The notes under the pieces: model-generated
Database searches by the model: none
What the model was told of the DNA's origin: nothing
What the model saw: only the letters and a program-made list of their open reading frames with translations
Position numbers and translations under genes: made by a program
Assembly (NCBI GenBank): GCA_963810775.1
Contig: CAWEOT010000005.1
Span: 372,001-436,000 of the forward strand
Length of the DNA: 64,000 bases
Reading direction: 5' to 3'
Source: DATBVX01 sp963810775
GTDB lineage: Bacteria; Pseudomonadota; Gammaproteobacteria; Steroidobacterales; Steroidobacteraceae
Part shown: positions 25,658 to 34,172 of the stretch, piece by piece
Layout: every line of letters begins with the position of its first letter
Position numbering within the stretch: the stretch's first letter is position 1

Positions 25658-26275
25658 TTACGAGGTGCGAGTGAGAAACCAGCCGGTGATGCTGAGCCTC
25701 TCACGCGTGGTGAGCATGACTTCGTGCTCGAATCTTTCGCTCAGGAACAGCACTAGTCGGCCCGCCTGCGGCGCAAAGTCGATCGCGCATTCCCTGTTGC
25801 CGAGATAAAGGCGCAGCGCGCCACCATGCTCGGCTCGCCATCCCTCGTTGAGATAGAGCACGACTGAAAGCACTCGCCGCGTGCTGCCCGCGAATCGATC
25901 CAGATGTCGGCCATAGGCGGCGCCCGGACGATAACGTGCGAACTGCAGCTCCAGGTCGAACAAACCGAGCTGCAACCCGGCATTGATTTCGCGGCGCAAC
26001 TCTTCGAGGCGCTCCATCAACACCGTGACGGACGGAGAATAGGGAGCATCCAACCAACGGGTTTCATCACCCCTGATGTCGGAGTGCAGAGTGCGCCTGG
26101 GGCCGATCGCCGCTGGGCGCAATTCACCGCTCGCGGCGAGCTGCCGCGCTTCAGCGCGTAAACGGGCAATCAGCTTCGCAGGCAGGAAATTCTCGCAGCA
26201 GCTCCAGCCCTGCGAGACGAGCTGCGCGACAATCCCCGGGAAGTCATGCTCTCGCAGCAGCGCCGGGAGGCTCAT
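25658..26275 (-). CDS. 2-oxoglutarate/Fe(II)-dependent oxygenase
   Basis: 205 residues from ATG 26275, seven bases after the SET-domain gene. The 2OG-Fe(II) prolyl-hydroxylase-like core is seen: YGRHLDRF supplies the iron-binding His and Asp, the second His is in SERFEHEV, and an Arg for 2-oxoglutarate follows in TTRERLSITGWF. N-terminally it has GWSCCENFLPAKLIARLRAEA as in P4H-like proteins. The substrate is unknown; a protein or RNA residue is possible. The tight link with a SET methyltransferase suggests paired protein modification. Confidence 0.83.
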   Translation of the reverse strand: MSLPALLREHDFPGIVAQLVSQGWSCCENFLPAKLIARLRAEARQLAASGELRPAAIGPRRTLHSDIRGDETRWLDAPYSPSVTVLMERLEELRREINAGLQLGLFDLELQFARYRPGAAYGRHLDRFAGSTRRVLSVVLYLNEGWRAEHGGALRLYLGNRECAIDFAPQAGRLVLFLSERFEHEVMLTTRERLSITGWFLTRTS

Positions 26276-26282
26276 TTGGATT

Positions 26283-26786
26283 TCAGCGACCGTTGGCCCG
26301 GCGACGACGCTTGGGCAGCTCGTGCGGCGCGAGCATCGTGCCGCGGCACGCCGGCGCACCGCAGCGACAGCCATAGATCGCGTCGATGTTGGGGGGATCG
26401 CCGTGCTCGCGTTGGATCTGGTAATCGTAGGCGAGCTCTTCGCCCGGCTCGATGGTGCGCGTCGCGTAGATGTAGATGCGGTTGTTCTCGATCACCGACT
26501 CGCAGTTTGGCTCACAGGAATGATTGATGAAGCGCGCCTCGTTGCCCGCGACACCAGCATCGATGACCGTGCGCCCATCGAGGATGAAGAGAAATGTGTG
26601 ATTGTCGTGGGGATCATTGGTCTCGTAACGACGATCCGCCTCCTTATGGCTCACACGCTCGCCGGTGTACTCGATGACTCGTGTGCCTTTGCGAATGCGC
26701 CTGAGTGCGAACACGCCATTACCATGCACGCGCGAGCGTCGTACCTGCACAAGCGGCAGTTTCTTGCCGTCAGCCAGTCTCAGCAT
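26283..26786 (-). CDS. SET-domain protein-lysine methyltransferase-like protein
   Basis: 167 residues, nearly all SET domain. It opens with RRSRVHGNGVFALRRIRKGT, which forms part of the SAM site, and continues with FINHSCEPNCES and EELAYDYQ (the catalytic Tyr). A post-SET cysteine cluster, CRCGAPACRGTM, closes the domain as in eukaryotic histone methyltransferases. Such proteins methylate lysines; bacterial targets are largely unknown. It is cotranscribed with thyA (upstream, eight bases) and the 2OG oxygenase (downstream). Confidence 0.88.
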   Translation of the reverse strand: MLRLADGKKLPLVQVRRSRVHGNGVFALRRIRKGTRVIEYTGERVSHKEADRRYETNDPHDNHTFLFILDGRTVIDAGVAGNEARFINHSCEPNCESVIENNRIYIYATRTIEPGEELAYDYQIQREHGDPPNIDAIYGCRCGAPACRGTMLAPHELPKRRRRANGR

Positions 26787-26794
26787 CGCGACTC

Positions 26795-27589
26795 CTAGAC
26801 CGCCACCGGCGCTTTGATTGCCGGCTCGTGCTGATAGTTCACGATTTCGAAGTCCTCGAATCTGTAGTCGAATAGCGTGGGTGCCAGGCGCTTGATTACG
26901 AGCTGCGGCAGCGGATGGGGCGTGCGCGAGAGCTGCAAGTCAGCCTGCTCCAGGTGGTTAACGTACAGGTGACAATCGCCCCCGGTCCAGATCAGATCGC
27001 CCGCGACCAGGTGCGCCTGCTGCGCAAGCATGTGCGTCAGCAGCGCGTAGGCGGCGATATTGAACGGTACGCCGAGAAAGATATCGGCGCTGCGCTGGTA
27101 GACCTGCGCGGAGAGTCTCCCCTGCGCTACATAGAACTGGAAGAAGGCATGACAGGGCGCCAGTGCCATGCGATCGAGCTCGCCCACGTTCCAGGCGCTG
27201 ACAATGATGCGCCGGGAATTCGGATTGCTGCGCAGCTGCTCGACCACCTGCGCCATCTGATCGATGTGCCGGCCGTCGGGCGCCACCCAGTCACGCCATT
27301 GCTTGCCGTAGATCGGGCCAAGCTCGCCGTGTTCGTCCGCCCATTCATCCCAGATCGTGACTCCATGCTGGTGCAGGTACTCAAGGCTGGTTTCTCCACG
27401 CAGGAACCACAGTAGCTCGTGGATGACCGAACGGGTGTGGACCTTCTTGGTGGTCACGAGCGGGAAGCCCTGCGCCAGGTCGAAGCGCATCTGGTAGCCG
27501 AATACGCTGAGCGTGCCGGTGCCGGTGCGATCGGCCTTACCGACCCCGTGCTCGCGCACGTGGCGCATGAAGTCGAGATAGGCTTTCAT
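26795..27589 (-). CDS. thyA: thymidylate synthase
   Basis: 264 residues, identical in length to the classic enzyme. It turns dUMP into dTMP with methylene-tetrahydrofolate and supplies dihydrofolate to FolA. Signs: DRTGTGTLSVFG (phosphate-binding Arg), the catalytic Cys in LAPCHAFFQFYV, RSADIFLGVPFNIAAYALL and HLYVNH for dUMP. The start ATG overlaps the lgt stop by four bases, so the two are translationally coupled, an arrangement common in proteobacteria. Confidence 0.97.
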   Translation of the reverse strand: MKAYLDFMRHVREHGVGKADRTGTGTLSVFGYQMRFDLAQGFPLVTTKKVHTRSVIHELLWFLRGETSLEYLHQHGVTIWDEWADEHGELGPIYGKQWRDWVAPDGRHIDQMAQVVEQLRSNPNSRRIIVSAWNVGELDRMALAPCHAFFQFYVAQGRLSAQVYQRSADIFLGVPFNIAAYALLTHMLAQQAHLVAGDLIWTGGDCHLYVNHLEQADLQLSRTPHPLPQLVIKRLAPTLFDYRFEDFEIVNYQHEPAIKAPVAV

Positions 27590-28404
27590 CGATAGTTGCC
27601 GGAAGGCTTGCGCTTGCTATAGGCCCAGATGAGGAGCGCGACGCCGATCAGGATCATCGGGAACGACAGCACCTGCCCGGTCGTCAGCCAGCCCCACGCA
27701 AGATAGCCAGCTTCGCCCATGTTCTCGTCCGGGATGCGCACGAACTCGATGGCGAATCGAAATACTCCATACAGCACCAGGAACAGCCCTGTCGGCGCGA
27801 GTCGTGGCCGTGGCTTCGCAGTGAAGAGCCACAGGATGGTAAACAGCACCAGGCCCTCGAGCGCCGCCTCGTAGAGTTGCGAGGCGTGGCGCACCTCGCC
27901 GTTGACGATGAACCCCCACGGAACGTCCGTGATCTTCCCCCACAGCTCGCCATTGATGAAATTGCCAAAGCGTCCCGCGAACAGTCCGAGGCCGGGAAGT
28001 GGCGCCATGAAATCAAACACGTCCGCAATCGCGCGCCCGCGTCGCTTCGCGAAGATCGCGATCCCGATCAAGACGCCGGCGAGGCCGCCGTGGAACGACA
28101 TGCCACCCTGCCAGACCTTTAGAATAGCGAGCGGGTTTTCCGCCACGATGTCGTGCCCGTATACGATCACCCAACCGAGGCGGCCGCCAAGAATCACCCC
28201 GAGCGCCGCAAAGAAAATGAGGTCATCGACATCGTTGGGCTTCCAGGTGGACCCGGGTTGCGCGGCGCGCCGGCGCCCCAGCCACCACCCGGCAATGAAC
28301 CCGATGAGGTACATGATTCCGTACCAGTGGACCTGGATCGGGCCGAAGCCGAAGAAGGGCCCGATGGAGAACGCCACGGGATCGAACGCGGGATACGGAA
28401 TCAT
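27586..28404 (-). CDS. lgt: prolipoprotein diacylglyceryl transferase
   Basis: 272 residues with about seven membrane helices. Lgt moves diacylglycerol from phosphatidylglycerol to the lipobox Cys of prolipoproteins, several of which are encoded in this window. Signature: GRFGNFINGELWG (~140-152); other conserved parts are HWYGIMYLIGF near the N-terminus and GGMSFHGGLAGV. It is upstream of and coupled to thyA, and six bases after the rlmI stop. Confidence 0.96.
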   Translation of the reverse strand: MIPYPAFDPVAFSIGPFFGFGPIQVHWYGIMYLIGFIAGWWLGRRRAAQPGSTWKPNDVDDLIFFAALGVILGGRLGWVIVYGHDIVAENPLAILKVWQGGMSFHGGLAGVLIGIAIFAKRRGRAIADVFDFMAPLPGLGLFAGRFGNFINGELWGKITDVPWGFIVNGEVRHASQLYEAALEGLVLFTILWLFTAKPRPRLAPTGLFLVLYGVFRFAIEFVRIPDENMGEAGYLAWGWLTTGQVLSFPMILIGVALLIWAYSKRKPSGNYR

Positions 28405-28410
28405 TACGCC

Positions 28411-29643
28411 TCAGTCCTGCACAGCACGGCAGAAGTATGCTTTGAGATAGCGGGTCTCCGGAATTGCGGGATGCACCGGATGATCGGGTGCCTGTCCTCC
28501 GGACTCGATCACCTGCACGAAGCGATTCACGTGGCGGGCCGCCTTCTGGATCGCACCCAGCAGCTCCTCGCCCGAGAGGTGATAGGAACACGAGCAGGAT
28601 ACCAGCATGCCGTCGCGTGACAGGAGCTGCAGACCGAGCTGATTGAGCCGACGGTAGGCCGCCTGCCCTTTCGCTGCGTCCTTGCGCCGCTTGATGAAGG
28701 CCGGTGGATCGAGCACTACGACGTCGAAACGCTCACGTGCCGCATGCAGCGCTTCGAGCAATTCGAACGCATCACCCTTGCGCACGTCCAGCTTGACGCC
28801 GTTGCTCATCGCGTTCGCCTGCAGCCACTCGACTGCGTGAGGCGAAGATTCGATACAGGTGACATCGGTGGCCCCATGCCGGGCCGCGGCGACAGCCCAG
28901 GCACCAAGGTAGCTGAAGACATCCAGCACGCGCGCACCGGGCACGTACTTGAGGAACGTTGCGCGATTGAGTGCCTGGTCGAAAAACCAGCCGGTCTTCT
29001 GTCCCTGCGCCAGCGGTACGGAAAACTGTAGCCCATTTTCCACCACAGTTACCCTCTCAGGCACGGTGCCGAACGCGGTTTCCACGTACACCGACAGGCC
29101 TTCGAGATCGCGTGCGCCGCTGTCGTTCTTCCACAGCAAGCCTGCAGGATGGATCACTTTCTCGAGCGCCGCGACGATCTCCCCTTTCAGGCGTTCCATG
29201 CCGGCGGTGCCGATCTGCGCCACGCACACATCGTCGTAGCGATCAATGACCAGGCCGGGGAGCTCATCCGATTCGCCGTACACGAGACGATAGTAGGGCT
29301 GCTCGTACAGCCGCCTCCGCAGGCTCAATGCCACCTGCAGCCGGTGCACCAGCAACGACTTGCCGATCACATGCGCAGCATCGCGACTGACGATGCGCGC
29401 ACAGATGAGCGAGCGTGGATTCACATACGCGTAGCCGAGAAAGCGATCGCGATCGCTCACGATGCGCACCTGATCCCCGGGAGCGAAACTGGTCAGCGGC
29501 GTCGCATCGGTGTCGACTTCATTGCTGAACACCCAAAGGTGACCCGCGGTCAGCCGCCGATCCTCGCCGCGCTTCAGGCGCAACTCGGGAATCGCGGCTG
29601 CCGCGACGGCAGGTTCCGCGCGCATGACGGGTGGGAAGGACAT
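28411..29643 (-). CDS. rlmI: class I rRNA large-subunit methyltransferase, RlmI-like
   Basis: 410 residues from ATG 29643. An N-terminal PUA domain (~15-95: LKRGEDRRLTAGHLWVFSNEV) binds RNA. The Rossmann methyltransferase domain has LDVFSYLGAWAVAAARHG for SAM, FDVVVLDPPAFIKRR (the NPP-like motif) and SCSCSYHLSGEE with the catalytic cysteine. By similarity it makes m5C at 23S rRNA position 1962. It is the first gene of the rlmI-lgt-thyA-SET-2OG run and is divergent from the DUF255 gene, with about 60 bases between starts. Confidence 0.88.
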   Translation of the reverse strand: MSFPPVMRAEPAVAAAAIPELRLKRGEDRRLTAGHLWVFSNEVDTDATPLTSFAPGDQVRIVSDRDRFLGYAYVNPRSLICARIVSRDAAHVIGKSLLVHRLQVALSLRRRLYEQPYYRLVYGESDELPGLVIDRYDDVCVAQIGTAGMERLKGEIVAALEKVIHPAGLLWKNDSGARDLEGLSVYVETAFGTVPERVTVVENGLQFSVPLAQGQKTGWFFDQALNRATFLKYVPGARVLDVFSYLGAWAVAAARHGATDVTCIESSPHAVEWLQANAMSNGVKLDVRKGDAFELLEALHAARERFDVVVLDPPAFIKRRKDAAKGQAAYRRLNQLGLQLLSRDGMLVSCSCSYHLSGEELLGAIQKAARHVNRFVQVIESGGQAPDHPVHPAIPETRYLKAYFCRAVQD

Positions 29644-29702
29644 CGGCTCCGGCAGATCGGGATCGCGTATAGTGGCGCGCATTCTAGCCGAAGCGTTGCG
29701 AC

Positions 29703-31784
29703 ATGCAGCCGCCCTCCGCAGCTCCTCAAAACCGTCTGGCCGGCGAGACCAGCCCTTACCTCAAGCAACACGCCGCGAATCCCGTGGACTGGTATCCGTG
29801 GGGCGCAGAAGCCTTGGAGCGCGCACGCCGGGAAAACAAGCCGATCCTGCTTTCGATCGGCTACTCAGCCTGTCACTGGTGCCACGTGATGGCACACGAG
29901 TCGTTTGAGGATCCGGCCACCGCTGTCCTCATGAACCGCCTGTTCGTGAACATCAAGGTCGACCGCGAGGAGCGACCGGACCTGGATCGCGTCTATCAGC
30001 TTGCACACCAGATGCTGGCGCGCCGCGCGGGCGGCTGGCCGCTCACCATGTTTCTCACGCCGGACGACCAGCGACCATTCTTCGGCGGAACGTACTTTCC
30101 CAAGGAAGCGCGCTACGGCATGCCGGCGTTCGGGGATCTTCTGCAGCGCGTGGATCGCTACTATCGCGAGCATGGCGAGGAAGTGCGCACGCAGAATACG
30201 GCGCTCGTCGAAGCCTTCGAGACTCTCTACCCCGCCGCGCCGGACGCAGGTCAGCAACTCACTGCCGAGCCGCTGAGGAAGGCGCGCACGCTCCTCGAGG
30301 ATGAGTTCGATAGCCGTTACGGTGGCTTCGGCGGCGCGCCCAAATTCCCGCACGCGACCAGCATCGAACGACTGCTGCGCCACTGGCATTTCACCGCATC
30401 TGATCGCGAGCCCGATCTCAAGGCGCTCTACATGGTGACGCTCACCCTCAAGCGGATGGGCGAAGGCGGCATCTACGACCAGGTGGGCGGTGGCTTCAGC
30501 CGCTATTCCGTCGATCAGTACTGGATGATCCCGCACTTCGAAAAGATGCTGTACGACAACGGTCCGCTGCTCGCCCTTTACGCGCAGACAGCGAGCGCGA
30601 CAGGTGACGGCTTCTTCGCGGACATCGCCGGCGGCATTGCGAACTGGGTACTGCGCGAGATGCAGTCACCGGAAGGCGGCTACTACTCGAGCCTCGATGC
30701 CGACTCGGAAGGTCACGAGGGGCGTTTCTACGTGTGGGACAAGCAGCAGATCCAGAGCCTGCTGGATCGGAACGAGTACCGGATCGTAGAGCGGCGTTAC
30801 GGGCTCGACGAGGCGCCCAACTTCGAAGGTAATTGGCACCTGCACGCGCGCGAGTCGCTGGAGAAGATCGCCAGTCGCGAAAAACGCGAGCCCGCCGAAA
30901 TCGAAGCGGTCCTGCAAGGCGCGATGAAAAAGCTGCGGCGCGCACGCGATGAACGCGTGCGGCCCGGCCGCGACGAGAAGATCCTAACCAGCTGGAACGG
31001 TCTCATGATCCAGGGCATGGCGGTCGCGGCGCGCGTGCTCAGACGTGCGGATCTCGAGACTTCCGCGACGCGCGCGCTCGATTTCGCCCGGTCCGCGCTG
31101 TGGGGCGACGGTCGGCTGCTGGCGACGTTCAAAGATGGTCGCGCGCATGTTCGCGCCTACCTCGACGACTATGTCTTCCTCGCGGATGCGATCGTCGAGC
31201 TGCTGCAGTGTCGCTGGCGAAGCGCCGACCTGCAATTGGCCATCGCACTTCTGGACGTGGTGCTGGAGCACTTCGCGGATGCCGAGCGCGGCGCCTTTTT
31301 CTTCACGGCCGACGACCACGAAGCATTGATGCATCGATCGAAGACCTTCAACGACGAGTCGCTGCCGAATGGCAACGCGGTGGCCGCACGCGTATTCGGG
31401 CGCCTCGGGCACCTGCTCGGAGACTCCCGCTACCTGCGGGCAGCCGAAAGCACGCTCCGCTCCGGTTGGGCGGCGATGGAGCAGCATCCGCAAGGCCACG
31501 CAGCATTGCTCAACGCGCTCGAAGAACATCTGCAGCCGGTGGAGATCGTCATCATTCGTGGTACACAGAGCAGCGTACGACGCTGGCGCGACGAGCTCGC
31601 CGCCGTCTATGCGCCGCGTCGCCTGGTGTTTCCGATTCCAGACGATACGGCCGACCTGCCACCAGCGATTGCCGACAAGCGCGCAACGGGTAATGACGTC
31701 GCATACATCTGTCGCGGCATGACCTGCAGCCCTCCGATCAACTCACTGCCGGAGCTTCTCTTGCAACTCGGAAAAGCGGCTTGA
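29703..31784 (+). CDS. thioredoxin domain-containing protein, DUF255/YyaL family
   Basis: 693 residues, full length. The N-terminal thioredoxin-like domain has NRLAGETSPYLKQHAANPVDWYPWG in its first 30 residues (given here in part) and the CxxC site in YSACHWCHVM. The remainder is an alpha/alpha toroid of the six-hairpin glycosidase type (GGFGGAPKFPHA, GGIYDQVGGGFSRY, WMIPHFEKMLYDN). Homologues reach from bacteria to human SPATA20; the reaction is not established. The downstream MFS gene begins inside its stop codon. Confidence 0.9.
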   Translation: MQPPSAAPQNRLAGETSPYLKQHAANPVDWYPWGAEALERARRENKPILLSIGYSACHWCHVMAHESFEDPATAVLMNRLFVNIKVDREERPDLDRVYQLAHQMLARRAGGWPLTMFLTPDDQRPFFGGTYFPKEARYGMPAFGDLLQRVDRYYREHGEEVRTQNTALVEAFETLYPAAPDAGQQLTAEPLRKARTLLEDEFDSRYGGFGGAPKFPHATSIERLLRHWHFTASDREPDLKALYMVTLTLKRMGEGGIYDQVGGGFSRYSVDQYWMIPHFEKMLYDNGPLLALYAQTASATGDGFFADIAGGIANWVLREMQSPEGGYYSSLDADSEGHEGRFYVWDKQQIQSLLDRNEYRIVERRYGLDEAPNFEGNWHLHARESLEKIASREKREPAEIEAVLQGAMKKLRRARDERVRPGRDEKILTSWNGLMIQGMAVAARVLRRADLETSATRALDFARSALWGDGRLLATFKDGRAHVRAYLDDYVFLADAIVELLQCRWRSADLQLAIALLDVVLEHFADAERGAFFFTADDHEALMHRSKTFNDESLPNGNAVAARVFGRLGHLLGDSRYLRAAESTLRSGWAAMEQHPQGHAALLNALEEHLQPVEIVIIRGTQSSVRRWRDELAAVYAPRRLVFPIPDDTADLPPAIADKRATGNDVAYICRGMTCSPPINSLPELLLQLGKAA

Positions 31785-33049
31785 ATACGCGCCCCGCGGA
31801 CCAGGCGCGCTGGTGGATCCTGGTTTTTACGAGCGTCGCGCTCTTCGGCAACTACTACGTCTACGACTCGATCGCACCAGTCGCCGACCTGTTGCAGCGC
31901 CAGCTCGGCTTCACCTCGACTCAGCTCGGCACGCTGAATGCGATCTACAGCGCACCGAATATTGTGCTGGTGCTGGTGGGAGGCGTGCTCACCGATCGGT
32001 TCGGCGCTGCGCGCGTCACTTTCTGGACCGCTTTGATCTGCGTCGTCGGTGCGATGTTGACGGCGGTCGGCAGTCACTTCGTCGTGATGGCGACCGGCCG
32101 GCTGCTGTTCGGCATCGGCGCAGAAACCATGATCGTCGCCACGCTGGCGGCGCTCGGGCAATGGTTCGCCGGCAGGAGCGTGGCCTTCGCGATGGGGCTC
32201 GGGCTCAGTATGGCGCGGCTGGGCTCGTACGCCGCTGATTTGTCACCCACCTATGCGGCACAGCTCTACGAGCGGGGCTGGCAGCCGCCACTGTGGTTTG
32301 CCGCCACGATCATGGCGCTGGGCCTGGTGGGCGCTGCCGCCTATTGGTGGGTCGACGCGCATGCGCGCGCGCGCGGCACGCAGCTCGCCGCGACGAGTAC
32401 CGATCGATTCGCCTGGTCGGACGTTTGGCGTTTCAATCGCTCGTACTGGTACCTCGTCGCGCTCTGTGTGCTGTTCTACTCGGTGATCTTCCCGTTCCGC
32501 AGCACATTTGCGATCGCCTACTTTCAGCATGCGCACGGGCTGCCGCTCGATACCGCAGGGCAGATGAACAGCTACGTGTTTCTGGCCGCGGTCTTTGCCA
32601 CGCCAATCTTCGGCTGGATCGCTGACCGGTTCGGCCGCAGAGGCGTGCTGATGATGTTTGGATCGCTCCTGCTGCCACTCAGCTTCGTGATTCTCGCCGA
32701 GACCTCGTGGAGCTTGTGGGTCACGACGGTGCTCATCGGCGTGAGTTTCTCGCTGGTCCCCGCAGTGCTCTGGCCTTCGGTCTCGATCCTGGTGGAACCG
32801 AAGCGGCTGGGCACGGCATTCGGCCTGATGACGATGCTGCAAAACATCGGCCTCACCGTCTGCAATGTCGTCGTCGGCGCGATCAACGATGCTTCGCATG
32901 CCGGCGCGGACAATCCCGCCGGGTACTTGCCCATGCTCGCGTTCTTCGGCGTGCTGAGCCTGCTCGGATTCTTCTACGCATGGTTACTGCGCCGGCGGGA
33001 GCGCGGCCCGCAAGGTCACGGACTGGAGCAGCCCGCAACCAGCCTCTGA
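31781..33049 (+). CDS. major facilitator superfamily transporter
   Basis: 422 residues starting at TTG 31781, which overlaps the TGA of the DUF255 gene (TTGA), so translation is coupled. Twelve membrane helices in two sets of six are visible. The loop 2-3 motif reads GGVLTDRFGAARVT and its repeat in the second half is GWIADRFGRRGVL, both classic MFS A-motifs. The substrate cannot be given; the family includes sugar, organic acid and drug exporters. Confidence 0.9.
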   Translation: MNTRPADQARWWILVFTSVALFGNYYVYDSIAPVADLLQRQLGFTSTQLGTLNAIYSAPNIVLVLVGGVLTDRFGAARVTFWTALICVVGAMLTAVGSHFVVMATGRLLFGIGAETMIVATLAALGQWFAGRSVAFAMGLGLSMARLGSYAADLSPTYAAQLYERGWQPPLWFAATIMALGLVGAAAYWWVDAHARARGTQLAATSTDRFAWSDVWRFNRSYWYLVALCVLFYSVIFPFRSTFAIAYFQHAHGLPLDTAGQMNSYVFLAAVFATPIFGWIADRFGRRGVLMMFGSLLLPLSFVILAETSWSLWVTTVLIGVSFSLVPAVLWPSVSILVEPKRLGTAFGLMTMLQNIGLTVCNVVVGAINDASHAGADNPAGYLPMLAFFGVLSLLGFFYAWLLRRRERGPQGHGLEQPATSL

Positions 33050-33052
33050 GCT

Positions 33053-33469
33053 CTATTTTCCGCGCTTCGCGCGCGTCGTCCGCGCAGCTTTCCTCTTGCT
33101 GATGCGACGTTTGGCCGGCCTTCTTGGAGGTCGCGCTTCGTCCCGCGAGGTCAGCGCGACCGCACAGGACTTGCGTGCCCATTGCGCCAACAGCTCAGCT
33201 TCTTCAAGCACCTCCGCCGGCACCTGGAAGTACGTCATCGAATAGAGCGGCTTGTCCTTGAAGGGCCTAAAGGCGTCCATGCCGCGCGAGGTGTAGTCGG
33301 CACGGTTCGAGTCGTCGACCTTGAGATACAGGACATCGTCGTCGATCAGCCCGAAGAACAACCCCTCCCAATACAGTCCCACGCCGCCGAACATGCGGCG
33401 CGGCCTTACTTCGCGCAGCGCCGCGAACTGCTCGAGCACATAGCTGCAAAAATCTGCACTGACTGACAT
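33053..33469 (-). CDS. TfoX N-terminal domain protein
   Basis: 138 residues from ATG 33469. The TfoX_N domain fills the first ~100: RRMFGGVGLYWEGLFFGLID, LYLKVDDSNRADY and YFQVPAEVLEE. The last 30 residues are very basic (Arg/Lys/Ala rich), suggesting nucleic-acid contact. TfoX/Sxy proteins promote competence genes in some gammaproteobacteria, but stand-alone N-domain proteins may do something else. It converges on the MFS gene. Confidence 0.85.
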   Translation of the reverse strand: MSVSADFCSYVLEQFAALREVRPRRMFGGVGLYWEGLFFGLIDDDVLYLKVDDSNRADYTSRGMDAFRPFKDKPLYSMTYFQVPAEVLEEAELLAQWARKSCAVALTSRDEARPPRRPAKRRISKRKAARTTRAKRGK

Positions 33470-33509
33470 TGCGCTTGGCTTAGAGGAAGCCTGGGCCTCG
33501 ACGTCCACC

Positions 33510-33974
33510 TCAGCCCAGGCGGCGGTAGAGCTTCACGAGGACCCCTTCGGCCACGAGCATCACCACAACGACCACGATCAAGGCCACGATCCCATGGAAG
33601 GGTCCGCCGAAACGCAGGCGGTCGCCGAACGCGAGGGCGAGCGCTTCGAGAATGACGAACTTGGACCCGAACAGCACCACCCAAGCGCTGAAGAAGCGCA
33701 TGAATTTCGCAAAGCCTCCCGGCCACTTCTTAAAGTAGGCGGCGACCCGATGCTCCAGGGCGATCGTGAGCTTCAGAAGGACCTGCAACAGCACCGCGGC
33801 GAGTAGGGTGATGGTGAACGAGTCGGCGGAAACGTCCTTCCAGTATTCGATGAACAGGTTCAGCACCACGAGATCCACCAGAGTTGCGGTCAAGTAGCGC
33901 AGGGCCTCCCTTTGCCTGCTTGAGGGCGTGTGCTCCAGGGTCTCCCACATCGAGCCGCTAGCCGTTGTCGTCAT
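33510..33974 (-). CDS. four-helix membrane protein
   Basis: 154 residues. Four membrane helices (~28-45, 52-72, 90-112, 125-148), polar N-terminus. The sequence RYLTATLVDLVVLNLFIEYW suggests a small integral protein of unknown function; I do not recognise a named family. It lies 40 bases upstream of tfoX-like gene in the same direction and may be cotranscribed. Confidence 0.7.
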   Translation of the reverse strand: MTTTASGSMWETLEHTPSSRQREALRYLTATLVDLVVLNLFIEYWKDVSADSFTITLLAAVLLQVLLKLTIALEHRVAAYFKKWPGGFAKFMRFFSAWVVLFGSKFVILEALALAFGDRLRFGGPFHGIVALIVVVVVMLVAEGVLVKLYRRLG

Positions 33975-34172
33975 TCGCTTTCTCCCAAGTTGGACGCGCC
34001 GCTATTGGACCATGCCAAGCTATGCCGGGAATACATACAGACATGAGTCAGATTGCGGCAGGATTGATGTGTAGTAATTTGTGTCTGACCAGGCGGACAG
34101 TGTCAATTCTCGCGTGAAGGCGCACCGGTCATGCGATGATTGGCAGGCCAACCCGACCCGGAAACGCCAGCA

